Shown here in pieces: positions 45,181 to 55,145 of a stretch of DNA of 64,000 nt. The stretch comes from Aquibium sp. ELW1220 (GTDB lineage: Bacteria > Pseudomonadota > Alphaproteobacteria > Rhizobiales > Rhizobiaceae). The position numbers and the translations under genes were made by a program. The notes beneath the pieces are model-generated. The model was not told where the DNA came from. It searched no databases and saw only the letters and a program-made list of their open reading frames with translations. The stretch is taken from NCBI RefSeq assembly GCF_030398385.1, contig NZ_JAOAOQ010000018.1, positions 62,001 to 126,000 on the forward strand, given 5' to 3'. Numbering within the stretch: the stretch's first letter is position 1; each line of letters opens with the position of its first letter.

Positions 45181-45583
45181 CTGTCATTCTCCCTTTGCCG
45201 GGCCCCCGGGCGCGGACAGGCGACGGCTTTCGATAGCAGGTCAGCCGAACCGCCGGCAAGCCGGGCATCGTGATCGCTGTCTGTCCGCGCGAGGGCACCG
45301 GACCGGGTACGTTCCGCCAGGCGCTGCGTCCATTGCTCATCCGGCAGGCATGTCTCTGTGGTGTCTATCGGCGAGGCGGCTCTGTCGTTGCTGGGCTGTT
45401 CTTGCGGGCTGGAAATCACGCGATGATTGTGCATCAATATCGACAAGTGTATGCCCGTCTTCTAGACTGGGTTGAAGGACGGGAGAACGTGCAGTCAGGG
45501 GCAGCGGCGACCGCATCGGGGGCGACGGCGGCACGGGCCGCTTTTGCGGCCAGGCGGATCGGGGCGGATCCGAAAGGGGACAG
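45181..45583. other. 400-bp intergenic region between divergent genes
   Basis: Holds the 5' regions of the minus-strand binding-protein gene and the plus-strand glycosyltransferase gene. No convincing small gene is seen. The stretch around 45419-45470 is locally AT-richer and includes TGAT-N5-ATCA and is the likeliest promoter area for the glycosyltransferase. Short open frames here lack good ribosome sites. Confidence 0.4.
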
Positions 45584-47662
45584 ATGGGCGAAGCGCTGGC
45601 GCGGAACGGATCCGCAGGCCTCGACGTGCATCCCGGGCCGGCGACCGGGCTAGCCGGGACCGTCGGCAACCGGCTCGAAGGGGCGAGCCATTTCGAGCGT
45701 GTACGCCTGCCGGACGGCTGGGCGGACGTTCTCCGCGACCTCGGCGTGGACGATCGGGCGGCGATGCTGATTGCCGAGCGGGCGCGCGCGAACCGCACCG
45801 GCTTCCACGCAGAACTCCTCGCATCGGGGCGGGTACGGGAAGACGCGCTCTTTGCCGCCGTCGCAAAGACGCTCGGCTTGCGCTTCCTTCAGCACGTGCC
45901 GGCGGAACGGCTGGTGATCGACGAGAGCCAGGCGATCACCGCGTTGCGCGGCATGCGCCGGAACGCCATCGCCACGTTGCGTGGCGGGAATGGCACGCCG
46001 ATCTTCGTCCTGGCGCCGCAGGACCTGAACCTCGCCAGCCTCCGCACGCGGCTGCACGCCACGCCAGGTCTGGCAAGGCGCCTCGCGATGACGAGCCCGA
46101 CGGCTCTTCGCACGGCACTGCTGGCACGGGCGGGGCCGGCGCTTGCGCGGGAGGCATCGCTCGGGTTGTTCGGCCGCGCACCCGATCTCTCGGCGCGCTT
46201 CGTGACCAACCCATGGCAGGCCTTCGCGACCGGCCTATTCCTGGCCGGCGCACCCGTTCTCCTCTACGTTGCACCCAAGGCGACGGTGCTTGCGGCCTCG
46301 GCCATGTTGACCCTGCTGTTCCTGGGCTGCGTCGGCCTTCGGCTTCTCGCCGGTCTGCGGCACCATCCGGTCCGGCCTGCGCCGGATTTACCGCCTCACG
46401 GCACCGCGCTGCCTGTCTACTCCGTGCTCATTGCTCTGCACCGGGAGGCGGAGGTGGTGCCCGACCTGCTCGCCGCACTGGGCCGGATCGACTGGCCGCG
46501 CAGCCGGCTGGAGGTGAAGCTGGTCTGCGAAGCCGACGATGCGGAGACGCTGGCGGCGCTGGAGCGCCATGCGTTGCGCTCCTGGGTGGAGGTCGTACGG
46601 GTGCCGCCGGGCGAGCCGCGCACCAAGCCGAAGGCGCTCAACTTCGCCCTGCCCACCTGCACGGGCGACATCGTCGCGCTCTACGATGCCGAGGACCGGC
46701 CGCATCCGCAGCAGTTGCGGGCGGCCTGGCACGCGCTTCGCACCGGGGGAGAAGACCTGGCCTGCGTGCAGGCGCCGCTGCAGATCGCCAATGCCGCCTT
46801 TGGCGTGCTGCCCTTCATGTTCCGGATCGAGTTCGCCGCGCAGTTCCGCGGGCTGCTGCCGTGGCTGGCAGGACACGACCTCCTGATCCCGCTCGGCGGC
46901 ACGTCCAACCATTTTCGCCGGGCTGCGCTCGAGGAGGTCGGCGGGTGGGATCCGCACAACGTCACGGAGGATGCGGATCTCGGCGTGCGGCTCGCCCGCT
47001 TCGGCTACCGGGTCGGGGTGATCGATCCGCCGACGCTCGAGGACGCGCCCGAGACCTTTCCGATCTGGTTCCGGCAGCGGACCCGTTGGTTCAAGGGCTT
47101 CCTGCAGACCTGGCTGGTGCACATGAGGACGCCGGGCCGGCTCTACCGTGAGCTCGGACCGGGCTCCTTCACGATCTTCCACCTGATGATCGGCGGCGTC
47201 GTCGCCTCGGCGCTGCTGCATCCGCTGCTGCTGGTCACGATGCTCGGGCTGGTGTTCAGGCTGGTCGTCGAAGGAGGCCTGCCGCGGCACGAAGCCATCG
47301 TGCTCGGGCTGGCGACGATGAACGTGCTCGGCGGCTACGGGGCGCAGCTGCTCTTGTCATGGTCGAGCCTCGATCCGGCGGAGCGGCCCGGCTTCTGGAA
47401 GGCCGCGCTGCTGACGCCGGCCTACTGGATGATGCTGTCGGCGGTGGGATACCACGCGCTCTGGGAACTCGCTCGAAACCCGCACCACTGGGCCAAGACC
47501 CCGCATCGACGCTATCGCCGCCAGGCCTTGCCCAGCAGCGACAATTCGGCGGGGGTGCCGTTGCTCGCCCGCCTGCGACGTCACTTGCCTGCGACGTCGG
47601 CGCCCGAGCAGACGATCCTGTCGTCCTCCTTGCCGATGACGGAATCGTCGCGGCCCGCATAG
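45584..47662 (+). CDS. Family-2 glycosyltransferase with N-terminal GspE_N-like domain
   Basis: 692 residues, with AGGGG upstream of the ATG. Residues about 45-150 resemble the type II secretion GspE N-terminal/MshEN fold ([20 protein letters not shown], then [11 protein letters not shown]). This fold binds cyclic-di-GMP in some proteins. Two membrane helices (about 206-257) precede the GT-A domain with [14 protein letters not shown], the DxD-like [12 protein letters not shown] (about 366), [15 protein letters not shown] (about 460) and the processive motif [14 protein letters not shown] (about 497). C-terminal helices follow. A processive polysaccharide synthase is likely. The last 82 bp overlap the convergent ppk2 gene. 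Confidence 0.85.
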   Translation: MGEALARNGSAGLDVHPGPATGLAGTVGNRLEGASHFERVRLPDGWADVLRDLGVDDRAAMLIAERARANRTGFHAELLASGRVREDALFAAVAKTLGLRFLQHVPAERLVIDESQAITALRGMRRNAIATLRGGNGTPIFVLAPQDLNLASLRTRLHATPGLARRLAMTSPTALRTALLARAGPALAREASLGLFGRAPDLSARFVTNPWQAFATGLFLAGAPVLLYVAPKATVLAASAMLTLLFLGCVGLRLLAGLRHHPVRPAPDLPPHGTALPVYSVLIALHREAEVVPDLLAALGRIDWPRSRLEVKLVCEADDAETLAALERHALRSWVEVVRVPPGEPRTKPKALNFALPTCTGDIVALYDAEDRPHPQQLRAAWHALRTGGEDLACVQAPLQIANAAFGVLPFMFRIEFAAQFRGLLPWLAGHDLLIPLGGTSNHFRRAALEEVGGWDPHNVTEDADLGVRLARFGYRVGVIDPPTLEDAPETFPIWFRQRTRWFKGFLQTWLVHMRTPGRLYRELGPGSFTIFHLMIGGVVASALLHPLLLVTMLGLVFRLVVEGGLPRHEAIVLGLATMNVLGGYGAQLLLSWSSLDPAERPGFWKAALLTPAYWMMLSAVGYHALWELARNPHHWAKTPHRRYRRQALPSSDNSAGVPLLARLRRHLPATSAPEQTILSSSLPMTESSRPA

Positions 47663-48480
47663 GGCAGCGTGGTCAGGATGCGGCGGATGGCCGCCAGCCG
47701 GGAGCGCCGCTTGTCGTTGGCCCTGAGCACCGTCCACGGCGCATGGTCGGTGTGGGTGTGCTTCATCATACGGTCACGTGCGCGGGTGTAGTCGTCCCAT
47801 TTCGTCATGCCGGCGAGATCGATGGGGGAGAACTTCCACACCTTCAGCGGATCGTGACGCCGGTCGTGGAAGCGCTCGAGCTGGGTCTCCTGGCCGATGT
47901 TGAGCCAGAACTTGAAGAAATGAATGCCCTCGTCGACGATCATCTGTTCGAATTTCGGCGTCTCCTCGAGAAAGAGCCTGTGCTGCTCGGGCGTGCAGAA
48001 GCCCATGACGGGCTCCACCCCGGCGCGATTGTACCAGGAGCGGTCGAAGGTGACGAACTCGCCGGCCGTGGGAAACTGTGCCACGTAGCGCTGGAAATAC
48101 CACTGTCCGCGCTCCGTCTCGGTCGGCTTGGTCAGCGCCACATTGCGGGCCGAGCGCGGGTTCATGTACTGGCGCACGACGAAGATGGTGCCGCCCTTGC
48201 CGGCGGCGTCGCGGCCCTCGAACAGGATCATGACGCGCTTGCCGGTGGATTGCAGCCAGTACTGCAGCTTGACGAGCTCGACCTGGAGGTTCTCCAGCGT
48301 CTCCTCATAGTCCTTCTTGTCCATCTTCTTGTCGTAGGGATAGCCGCCCGCCGACATCGCCTTGTCCTGCACCCAGTCGGGCAGCTTGGGGTCGTCGATG
48401 TCAAAGACGCGCTCCTTCCCGTCGACGACGATGCGGATCGGCTCGTTGGGCGGCATGGGCGGCGTTGGGCGCGTCGGCAT
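47581..48480 (-). CDS. ppk2: Polyphosphate kinase 2
   Basis: 299 residues. The P-loop is [12 protein letters not shown] (about 87-98), with the Walker-B-like [15 protein letters not shown]. The lid region includes the basic stretch [15 protein letters not shown]. Length and the [20 protein letters not shown] entry sequence fit single-domain class I PPK2 enzymes, which make nucleoside triphosphates from polyphosphate or the reverse. It lies back-to-back with phoR, fitting a phosphate-metabolism neighbourhood. The 3' end overlaps the glycosyltransferase gene. Confidence 0.93.
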   Translation of the reverse strand: MPTRPTPPMPPNEPIRIVVDGKERVFDIDDPKLPDWVQDKAMSAGGYPYDKKMDKKDYEETLENLQVELVKLQYWLQSTGKRVMILFEGRDAAGKGGTIFVVRQYMNPRSARNVALTKPTETERGQWYFQRYVAQFPTAGEFVTFDRSWYNRAGVEPVMGFCTPEQHRLFLEETPKFEQMIVDEGIHFFKFWLNIGQETQLERFHDRRHDPLKVWKFSPIDLAGMTKWDDYTRARDRMMKHTHTDHAPWTVLRANDKRRSRLAAIRRILTTLPYAGRDDSVIGKEDDRIVCSGADVAGK

Positions 48481-48589
48481 TCCAAATTCTCCTCACGATG
48501 GATGGCGACATGCTATTGAGCGACCCGCGCGCCGTCCAGCCGGGGCGGGCAGGACGGACAGCGAAGGCCGCGCGGCGGCGAGGAGTGCG

Positions 48590-49855
48590 ATGATCGAGAC
48601 CGAGGGCGAGACGCTGGCCGGGGGAAGCGTCATCCTGGCGCGGCTGGCCGGGAGCCGCTGGCCCCTGCTGGCCTCCGCTGCGGCGATCGGCGCGCTCGGC
48701 CTCGCCGGCGAGGTGGCGCCGCTCTGGCAGGCGCTGGCCTTCGCGGGCGTCGCAGCGGTCGCCGGGCTTGCGCCGCGCCGCACCGTTCGTCGTCGGAAGA
48801 ACGAGACCGAGGCGGCGGCGGTGATCGGCCTCGACGGCCATCCGGCCCGCGAACTCGCCGAAGCCGTACCCGATCCGCTGATCGTGTTCGACCGGCACGG
48901 CATGATCACCAACGCCAACACAGCCGCCCGTACGGCCTTCGGCAAGCTCGACGCGGGAACGCTGCTGACCCTGCGATTCCGCACGCCCGAATTGCAGGGC
49001 CTCGTCGCCCAGCTGCTCGCCGGCACCGGCGTCCCTCCCTTGTCGGGCGACTATGCCGAACGGGTGCCGATCGAGCGCTGGTTCCGCGTCTCGGGTGCGC
49101 CGCTCGGGCAGGGAAGCGGCCTGTTCGTGCTCGTGTTCAAGGACCAGAGCGAGATGCGCCGCATCGATCGCATGCGCTCCGACTTCATCGCCAATGCCAG
49201 CCACGAGCTGCGTACGCCGCTTGCCTCGATCGCCGGCTTCGTCGAGACCCTGCGCGGGCCCGCGCGCAACGACGCGAAGGCGCGCGACCAGTTCCTGCAG
49301 ATCATGCAGACCCAGACGGGCCGCATGGCGCGGCTGATCGACGACCTGCTCTCGCTGTCGCGGCTGGAGATGAAGTCCTTTTCTGCGCCGGCCGAACCGC
49401 TCGACCTGAAGGCGCTCATCGACGGGGTGCTCGATGCGCTGCGGCACCTGGCCGCGGAAAGCGGTGTGACGATCGAGAAGGTCTATCCGGCCGAGCCGGT
49501 CGCACTGCGCGGCATGCGCGACGAGCTGATCCAGGTGTTCGAGAACCTGCTCGAGAACGCGATCAAGTACGGCCAGAATGGCAAGCGCGTGGTGGTGACC
49601 GTGGAGACGGGGCAGGGGGCAGCGGGGCCGCGCGTCACCGTGCGCGATTTTGGCCCCGGCATTCCCGAAGAGCACATTCCGCGCCTGACGGAACGCTTCT
49701 ACCGCGTCGACGTCAACACCAGCCGTACCCAGAAGGGCACGGGCCTCGGCCTCGCGATCGTCAAGCACATCCTGACCCGCCACGACGCACGGCTGACGAT
49801 CCGCTCGACCTTGGGCGAGGGGGCGGCGTTCACGGTGCAGTTTCCGGGGAAGTAG
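48590..49855 (+). CDS. phoR: Phosphate-regulon sensor histidine kinase PhoR
   Basis: 421 residues from the ATG at 48590 (GAGGAG upstream). Two N-terminal hydrophobic segments (about 24-62) are followed by a PAS-like domain (about 90-185, DPLIVFDRHGMITNANTAAR). The HisKA box FIANASHELRTPLASIAG carries H205. The ATPase domain has N-box ENLLENAIKYG, G1 DFGPGIPEEH and G2 GTGLGLAIVKHIL. This arrangement is the PhoR type that phosphorylates PhoB under phosphate limitation. The name is supported by phoU and ppk2 nearby. The pst and phoB genes that usually follow are absent in the window. Confidence 0.87.
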   Translation: MIETEGETLAGGSVILARLAGSRWPLLASAAAIGALGLAGEVAPLWQALAFAGVAAVAGLAPRRTVRRRKNETEAAAVIGLDGHPARELAEAVPDPLIVFDRHGMITNANTAARTAFGKLDAGTLLTLRFRTPELQGLVAQLLAGTGVPPLSGDYAERVPIERWFRVSGAPLGQGSGLFVLVFKDQSEMRRIDRMRSDFIANASHELRTPLASIAGFVETLRGPARNDAKARDQFLQIMQTQTGRMARLIDDLLSLSRLEMKSFSAPAEPLDLKALIDGVLDALRHLAAESGVTIEKVYPAEPVALRGMRDELIQVFENLLENAIKYGQNGKRVVVTVETGQGAAGPRVTVRDFGPGIPEEHIPRLTERFYRVDVNTSRTQKGTGLGLAIVKHILTRHDARLTIRSTLGEGAAFTVQFPGK

Positions 49856-49987
49856 GGGCTAAGGCAGCGCCCGCAAGGCCAACACGCGACGTTACGGACG
49901 GGAACAATTCGGCAACCGAAAGGTTGACCGGGAGACCTCCGCACGTGCCCCGTGCCCAATCCAACCTCCAGAAAAGGAGGAGCAGCC

Positions 49988-50884
49988 ATGTTCCTGAAAC
50001 TCGCATCCACCACCGCCATCGCAGCCGGCGGCATCGCCATCCTTTCCGCCCCGGCAATGGCGCAGACCGCGCCCCGGGCTGACACCCAGATCTCCGAAGC
50101 CTGCATCTACGAGATGAACGACTTCGCGGAGCGCATGAACGAGAACGAATTCTGGCTCACCGGCTGGGGCACCGGCGCCTATGGCGTTCCCCCCGGCCCG
50201 CAGTCGACCAGGACCTCGGCGACGACGTCTCCGGCGACGGGCGGTACATCGACCACCGTTCCCGGCGCAGGCACGGCCAGCGGCACGGCGACTATGGCAG
50301 CGGACCCGCGTGGCGCCGTCGTGGGCATCGACGCACCGCGCTACCAGATCCGCGCGCTCTACAGTGCTGCCCGTGTCCTTGCCCATCGGGGCGACGGCGA
50401 AGGCTGCCAGTACGTCGTCGCCAAGATGAACGAGGTCTATGACGGCTATTCGCAGCAGTTGCAGGAGGCCGGCGTGGACCCCGCATCGGTCGCGACCTGG
50501 CGCCAGGAGCAGCTCGCGCTGGCCGAGCCGGTGTCCGGCCGCGAAGGGATGTCGTCCTACCGGATCGACGACATCACCGGCACCGACGTGCGCAATGTCG
50601 AGGACGAGAATCTGGGCAGCGTCAGCGACGTGGTAATCGATCCGCAGACCGGCCAGGCGTCCTACGTCATCGTCGCGCGCGGCGGTTTCCTGGGGATCGG
50701 CGAGGACCACTACGCCGTTCCATGGAGCGAGATACGCGCCACACCGGGTCTCGACACCATCGTCCTCGACCGAGGCGAAGCCGAGCTCGAGCAGGCGCCG
50801 TCCATCGATCCCGACCGGTTCCGGGCCTCCGAGACGATGATGGAGGAGCGTCGCGCCACGGACGCCTACTGGCAGGCCGGCTGA
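49988..50884 (+). CDS. Exported PRC-barrel domain protein
   Basis: 298 residues from the ATG at 49988, behind a strong AAAAGGAGG. The signal peptide ends in LSAPAMAQ. A helical region and a Thr/Ser/Gly-rich spacer (residues about 70-115) come first. The PRC-barrel domain (about 190-265) includes YRIDDITGTDVRNVEDENLG and VPWSEIRATPG. PRC-barrel proteins in Rhizobiales are often abundant periplasmic stress proteins; a specific role is unknown. An intrinsic terminator follows. Confidence 0.83.
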   Translation: MFLKLASTTAIAAGGIAILSAPAMAQTAPRADTQISEACIYEMNDFAERMNENEFWLTGWGTGAYGVPPGPQSTRTSATTSPATGGTSTTVPGAGTASGTATMAADPRGAVVGIDAPRYQIRALYSAARVLAHRGDGEGCQYVVAKMNEVYDGYSQQLQEAGVDPASVATWRQEQLALAEPVSGREGMSSYRIDDITGTDVRNVEDENLGSVSDVVIDPQTGQASYVIVARGGFLGIGEDHYAVPWSEIRATPGLDTIVLDRGEAELEQAPSIDPDRFRASETMMEERRATDAYWQAG

Positions 50885-50910
50885 GCCGCGTCGCGCCTAT
50901 CCATCGGCGA

Positions 50911-50937
50911 GGGTTCCGCATCCGCGGGACCCTTTTT
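50911..50937 (+). terminator. Intrinsic terminator after PRC-barrel gene
   Basis: A 9-bp stem (50911-50919 with 50924-50932, one G-U pair) with an ATCC loop is followed by TTTTT. It lies 26 bp after the stop and just before the 3' end of the convergent universal-stress gene. Confidence 0.85.
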
Positions 50938-50941
50938 CGCG

Positions 50942-51790
50942 TCAGCGGAACATCAGGACCGGCACCTTGCAGCGGCGGACCATGGCTTCGGTTGTCGAGC
51001 CGATGACCAGGCTGCGGATGCGCGAGTGTCCATAGGCACCCATGACGAGGAGGCCGATGCCCTGCGTGTCGACATGCGTGCCGATGACGTCGTCGGGTTC
51101 GCCCTGCCGGAGCAGTCCTTCGACCTCGAAGCCGGCCTCGCGAAGGCGGTGCACCGGTGCCTCGAGCCTCGACCGGTTTTCGGCGGTGTCGGCGCCGACG
51201 GAGAGCACGGTCGCCTTCAGGCCTTTCAGCAGGTTGCCGGATGCGACGAAGTCTACCGCGCGGTTGGCGCTCCTGCCGCCGTCGAAGGCGATGAGGAAGC
51301 GGTCGAAGGGCGTGTAGGCCCGGGCCGCGACGAGCACGGGCCGGGTCGCCGTGCGCACGATGCGTTCGAGGTTCGATCCGAGATGCATCCGGGCGAAATC
51401 GGCGGCCTCGCCACGCTTGCCCACGACCACCATCGCCGCGTCCTTCTCGAGGTCGGCGAGCGCTTCCATCAGGTCGCCGTGGCGCAGCTTCGTCTCGACA
51501 TGCTCAACCCCGCCAGCGGCGACGATGGTGCGGGCGGTGTCGAGCAGGGCGCGTCCCTTGGCCTGGGCCAGCCTGGCATGCTGTTCGTCGAGGCGGGCAT
51601 ATTCGTCGAGAAGGGCCGACCGCTGGTCGGCTTCGAGGCTGCCGCTGAGATCGAAGGATCCCGACATTCGTCGGCCCAGCACATGGGCGATCTCCACGGA
51701 ATGCTCCAGGCGAACTGCCGCCCAGGCGGTGAGGCGGCAAACGCTCTCGGCGTAGGTGGAGCCGTCGATGAAGGCGAGTATCCTGGACAT
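50942..51790 (-). CDS. Tandem universal stress protein (two Usp domains)
   Basis: 282 residues formed by two Usp domains. The first starts RILAFIDGSTYAESVCRL and ends with VVVGKRGEAADF and RIVRTATRPVLVA. The second starts FDRFLIAFDGGRSANRAVDF and ends LLVMGAYGHSRIRSLVIGS, which carries the ATP-binding G-x2-G-x(9)-G-S/T pattern. The first domain has an altered glycine motif, so only the second may bind nucleotide. It follows the SulP gene by 12 bp on the same strand and is probably co-expressed with the transporter. Confidence 0.9.
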   Translation of the reverse strand: MSRILAFIDGSTYAESVCRLTAWAAVRLEHSVEIAHVLGRRMSGSFDLSGSLEADQRSALLDEYARLDEQHARLAQAKGRALLDTARTIVAAGGVEHVETKLRHGDLMEALADLEKDAAMVVVGKRGEAADFARMHLGSNLERIVRTATRPVLVAARAYTPFDRFLIAFDGGRSANRAVDFVASGNLLKGLKATVLSVGADTAENRSRLEAPVHRLREAGFEVEGLLRQGEPDDVIGTHVDTQGIGLLVMGAYGHSRIRSLVIGSTTEAMVRRCKVPVLMFR

Positions 51791-51802
51791 GGTTCTTCCT
51801 CC

Positions 51803-53287
51803 TCAGTGACCGGTCAGCTGGTCGAGCGCGCCCGGCTTGTCGTGAATCGCCAGCCTGTCGACCAGCGTCGCGCTCGCCTCGTTCATGCCGATGACCTCGA
51901 CATCTGCACCTTCGCGCCGGAACTTCAGGATGACGGTGTCGAGCGCCGCCACCCCGGTCAGGTCCCAGATGTGGGACCGGCCGACGTCGATGCGGACCTT
52001 CTCCACCGCCTCCTTGAAGTCGAAGGACTTCAGGAACCGGTCCGCCGAGGCGAAGAACACCTGGCCTTCGACGACGTAGGACCGCTCGCGGCCGTCCGGC
52101 GACACCGTGGAGGTGACGCGGAAGATCTGGGCGACCTTTGCGGCGAAGAACAGACCTGACAGCAGGACCCCGATGAGGACGCCGATGGCAAGGTTGTGGG
52201 TGAAGACGACGGCCACGACGGTCGCCAGCATCACCACCGAGGAGCGGCGCGGATGGTCGCGCAGGTTCCTGATCGATGACCAGGAGAAGGTGCCGACCGA
52301 GACCATGATCATGATGGCGACGAGCGCTGCCATGGGGATGATCGAGACGAGATCGCCGAGACCGACGCACAGGACGAGCAGGAAGACGCCGGCGGCGAAG
52401 CAGGACAGCCTGCCGCGGCCGCCGGACTTCACGTTGATGACCGACTGGCCGATCATGGCGCAGCCCGCCATGCCGCCGAGGAAGCCGGTGACGATGTTGG
52501 CCGTGCCCTGGCCGACGCATTCGCGGTTCTTGTCGCTGCCGGTATCGGTCAGTTCGTCGACGATGGAGGCGGTCATCAGGGATTCGAGCAGGCCGACCAC
52601 GGCGACCGCCGCCGAATAGGGCAGCACGATCATGAAGGTCTCGAAGTTCAGCGGCACGTCGGGCAGCAGGAAGACCGGCAGCGTGGCGGGGAGTTCGCCC
52701 ATGTCGCCGACCGTGCGGATGTCCATGTCGAACCAGAGCGCGATGGCGGTGAGGACGAGGATGCAGACCAGCGGCGAAGGGATCGACCGGGTGACATACG
52801 GGAAGAGGTAGATGATCGCCAGGCCGCCCGCGACCATGACGTAGGTCGGCCAGGTCACGCCGATCAGTTCCGGCAGCTGCGCCATGAAGATCAGGATCGC
52901 CAGCGCGTTGACGAAGCCGGTGATGACCGAGCGCGAGACGAAGCGCATCAGGTCGCCGAGGCGGAAGAATCCGGCGCCGATCTGGATCACGCCGGCGAGG
53001 ATGGTCGCGACCAGGAGGTATTGCAAGCCATGCTCCTTCACCAGCGTCACCATGAGGACAGCGGTGGCGGCCGTCGCGGCCGAGATCATTCCGGGGCGTC
53101 CACCCGTGAAAGCGATGACGACGGCGATCGAGAAGGAGGCATAGAGACCGACCTTGGGATCGACGCCGGCGATGATGGAAAAGGCGATGGCTTCGGGAAT
53201 GAGGGCAAGCGCCACGACGAGGCCCGCAAGGAGATCGCCGCGGATGTTGCCGAACCACTCGTCGCGGTAGGCGGAAAGAGAATGCAT
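51803..53287 (-). CDS. SulP-family anion transporter with STAS domain
   Basis: 494 residues from the ATG at 53287; an upstream ATG would add 53 residues without similarity. About 10-12 membrane segments begin with [20 protein letters not shown], the SulP signature. The segment [20 protein letters not shown] is the conserved TM8-type region. A cytoplasmic STAS domain closes the protein (about 400-494; [20 protein letters not shown]). SulP members carry sulfate, bicarbonate or other anions. It is co-directional with the universal-stress gene and lies between phoR and phoU, where pst genes would normally be. Confidence 0.9.
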   Translation of the reverse strand: MHSLSAYRDEWFGNIRGDLLAGLVVALALIPEAIAFSIIAGVDPKVGLYASFSIAVVIAFTGGRPGMISAATAATAVLMVTLVKEHGLQYLLVATILAGVIQIGAGFFRLGDLMRFVSRSVITGFVNALAILIFMAQLPELIGVTWPTYVMVAGGLAIIYLFPYVTRSIPSPLVCILVLTAIALWFDMDIRTVGDMGELPATLPVFLLPDVPLNFETFMIVLPYSAAVAVVGLLESLMTASIVDELTDTGSDKNRECVGQGTANIVTGFLGGMAGCAMIGQSVINVKSGGRGRLSCFAAGVFLLVLCVGLGDLVSIIPMAALVAIMIMVSVGTFSWSSIRNLRDHPRRSSVVMLATVVAVVFTHNLAIGVLIGVLLSGLFFAAKVAQIFRVTSTVSPDGRERSYVVEGQVFFASADRFLKSFDFKEAVEKVRIDVGRSHIWDLTGVAALDTVILKFRREGADVEVIGMNEASATLVDRLAIHDKPGALDQLTGH

Positions 53288-53538
53288 GGAAATCCGGAAA
53301 ATGACGGAACCGCCGCAGCCTCGATGGCCATGGATCAGGAACGGACTGGCGGTTCTGTGGTCCGGCGGGTCGGCGGCCGGAAGAGCCACCCGGAATCTCA
53401 CCGGGTCCTTGCGAGTGCTTCTTAGTATGCCGAACGCGTGCTGCAATGCAACATGAATAGGCGTGTCTGCGTCGCGCCTTTTCGTCTTCCGGTCATGACG
53501 GGGCCGTATAAGATCATGATTCGGGTGGAGAACCGGCC

Positions 53539-54252
53539 ATGCAGTCCATTCACATCGTCAACGCCTTCGAACAGGAGCTGAAGTTCCTGGCCAGCCGCAT
53601 CGCGGCCATGGGAGGCCATGCCGAGCGCATGGTCGAGCAGGCGGTGCAGGCGCTGGTGCATCACGATCTCGATCTTGCCCGCAAGGTGATCGCCGACGAT
53701 CTGGTGCTCGACGAGGGCCAGCGCGAGATCGACGAGAAGGCGATCGTGGTGATCGCGCGGCGCCAGCCGATGGCCGACGACCTGCGCGCCGTGATCGGCG
53801 CGATCCGCATCTCGTCGGACCTGGAGCGGGTCGGCGACCTCGGCAAGAACATCGCCAAGCGGCTGCTGACGATCGCCGACACGCCGCAGCCGGTGCGCCT
53901 GTCGCGCGGCATCGAAGCGCTGGCGCAGCTGGCGCTGACCCAACTGAAGGACGTGCTCGACGCCTATGCGACGCGCTCGGTCGACCGGATCAGCCTGGTG
54001 CGCGACAGGGATGACGACATCGACGCCATGTACACGTCGCTGTTTCGCGAACTCCTGACCTACATGATGGAGGATCCGCGCAACATCGCGCCCTGCACCC
54101 ATCTTCTGTTCTGCGCCAAGAACATCGAGCGGATCGGCGACCATGCGACCAACATCGCCGAGACGGTCTACCACATCATCGCGGGCGAGCAGCTGCCGAT
54201 CGAGCGTCCCAAGGAGGACAAGACCCACCGCGTGACGCTGGACGGCGATTGA
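53539..54252 (+). CDS. phoU: Phosphate transport/signalling regulator PhoU
   Basis: 237 residues, two PhoU three-helix domains. Metal-binding repeats are seen in each half: [20 protein letters not shown] and [20 protein letters not shown]. PhoU links the Pst transporter to PhoR and restrains phosphate uptake and Pho-regulon activation. Normally it sits downstream of pstB; here it stands alone with its own promoter, 3.7 kb from phoR. It is convergent with gcrA. Confidence 0.94.
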   Translation: MQSIHIVNAFEQELKFLASRIAAMGGHAERMVEQAVQALVHHDLDLARKVIADDLVLDEGQREIDEKAIVVIARRQPMADDLRAVIGAIRISSDLERVGDLGKNIAKRLLTIADTPQPVRLSRGIEALAQLALTQLKDVLDAYATRSVDRISLVRDRDDDIDAMYTSLFRELLTYMMEDPRNIAPCTHLLFCAKNIERIGDHATNIAETVYHIIAGEQLPIERPKEDKTHRVTLDGD

Positions 54253-54297
54253 GCGGCGGGCCGGGCCTTTCGGCCTGGCAGCGACGGCGGGTCTGCC

Positions 54298-54810
54298 TCA
54301 GCGGGCGCGCCGACGATCCGAAACCGGCTGGTAGGCCAGCCGCGCGTGGTAGGCGCAGTAGGGGCTGCCATCCTTGGAGGCGGTGCCGCAGAAGTGGAAA
54401 TCCTCGTTCAGCGGATCGCCGTTCGGCCATTTGCAGGTGCGGTCGCTCAGCTCGACGAGCTTCAGCCGGCGCGAGATAGGCACGACCACGCTGTCGTCGG
54501 TCCGCGTGACGGGGCGGGGCGCCGGCTCGGCGTCGAACTCCACCTTGAGCGCGGTGGCGCCCACCGTCTGGGGAACCGGGCGCGAAGGCGGGCTGGCCGG
54601 CTTGGCGGCTTTCGGGGCCGCGGGCTTGGCCTTCTTCTGACGGGCCTGCGTGGGCGCGGCGCGGCCGCGGCTCGAGAGCTTGAGACGATGCACCTTGCCG
54701 ATGACGGCATTCCGGCTCACCCCGCCGAGCTGCGCGGCGATCTGGCTGGCGCTCAGACCCTCGGCCCACAGTTTTCGGAGAAGTTCGACCCGCTCGTCTG
54801 TCCAGTTCAT
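54298..54810 (-). CDS. gcrA: GcrA cell-cycle regulator
   Basis: 170 residues from the ATG at 54810. The N-terminal helix-turn-helix reads WTDERVELLRKLWAEGLSAS then QIAAQLGGVSRNAVIGKVHR, the GcrA hallmark. A Lys/Ala/Pro-rich linker and a C-terminal Cys-containing region (ELSDRTCKWPNGDP, FHFCGTASKDG, SPYCAYHARLAYQP) that contacts sigma-70 complete it. GcrA activates cell-cycle promoters carrying CcrM-methylated GANTC sites. The upstream region is unusually rich in GANTC, consistent with methylation-linked self-control. Confidence 0.94.
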   Translation of the reverse strand: MNWTDERVELLRKLWAEGLSASQIAAQLGGVSRNAVIGKVHRLKLSSRGRAAPTQARQKKAKPAAPKAAKPASPPSRPVPQTVGATALKVEFDAEPAPRPVTRTDDSVVVPISRRLKLVELSDRTCKWPNGDPLNEDFHFCGTASKDGSPYCAYHARLAYQPVSDRRRAR

Positions 54811-55080
54811 GCGCTTAAGCTCCTGGGTAGTGCCCGCCGAGGAATCCGAATCCGTGCCAACCCTGGCGACGCCAGGAGGACGCATCGAATACTCGGGGTG
54901 ATTTTGGTCCGCCGCACGAAATCTAGTTGTTTCGTAGCCGCAAGCTACAATACCCGGTGACTCCGTGACAAGAGTCGCGCCCGGACGCCGAATCGTATTT
55001 TTCGGTTTTCCCCAACTTGCCGCCCTGCCGCAAGGGAAAGCCGTCATGCGCGCGCGAAAGCCGCGAAAATCCCGTATCCG

Positions 55081-55110
55081 TTGACTTCGCGACGAAAAAC
55101 CCCGATATGT
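55081..55110 (+). promoter_or_regulatory. Putative sigma-70 promoter for argD
   Basis: A TTGACT -35 box (55081-55086) and an ATATGT -10 box (55105-55110) are separated by 18 bp. The predicted transcript start near 55117 would lie immediately before the terminator-like hairpin. Confidence 0.5.
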
Positions 55111-55120
55111 TGGCCGCAGA

Positions 55121-55145
55121 GGCCGCCCCGGGGGCGGCTTTTTGA
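55121..55145 (+). terminator. Leader terminator/attenuator-like hairpin before argD
   Basis: GCCGCC and GGCGGC arms (extendable to eight pairs) are followed by TTTTT. No plus-strand gene ends here; the nearest, phoU, ends 870 bp upstream. It sits between a promoter and argD, 70 bp before the start codon, and so looks like an attenuator or the end of a short leader RNA. Confidence 0.55.

Noticed and set aside
54256-54280. GC hairpin between phoU and gcrA as a bidirectional terminator
   Set aside because: The stem is imperfect and no T-run is found on either strand.
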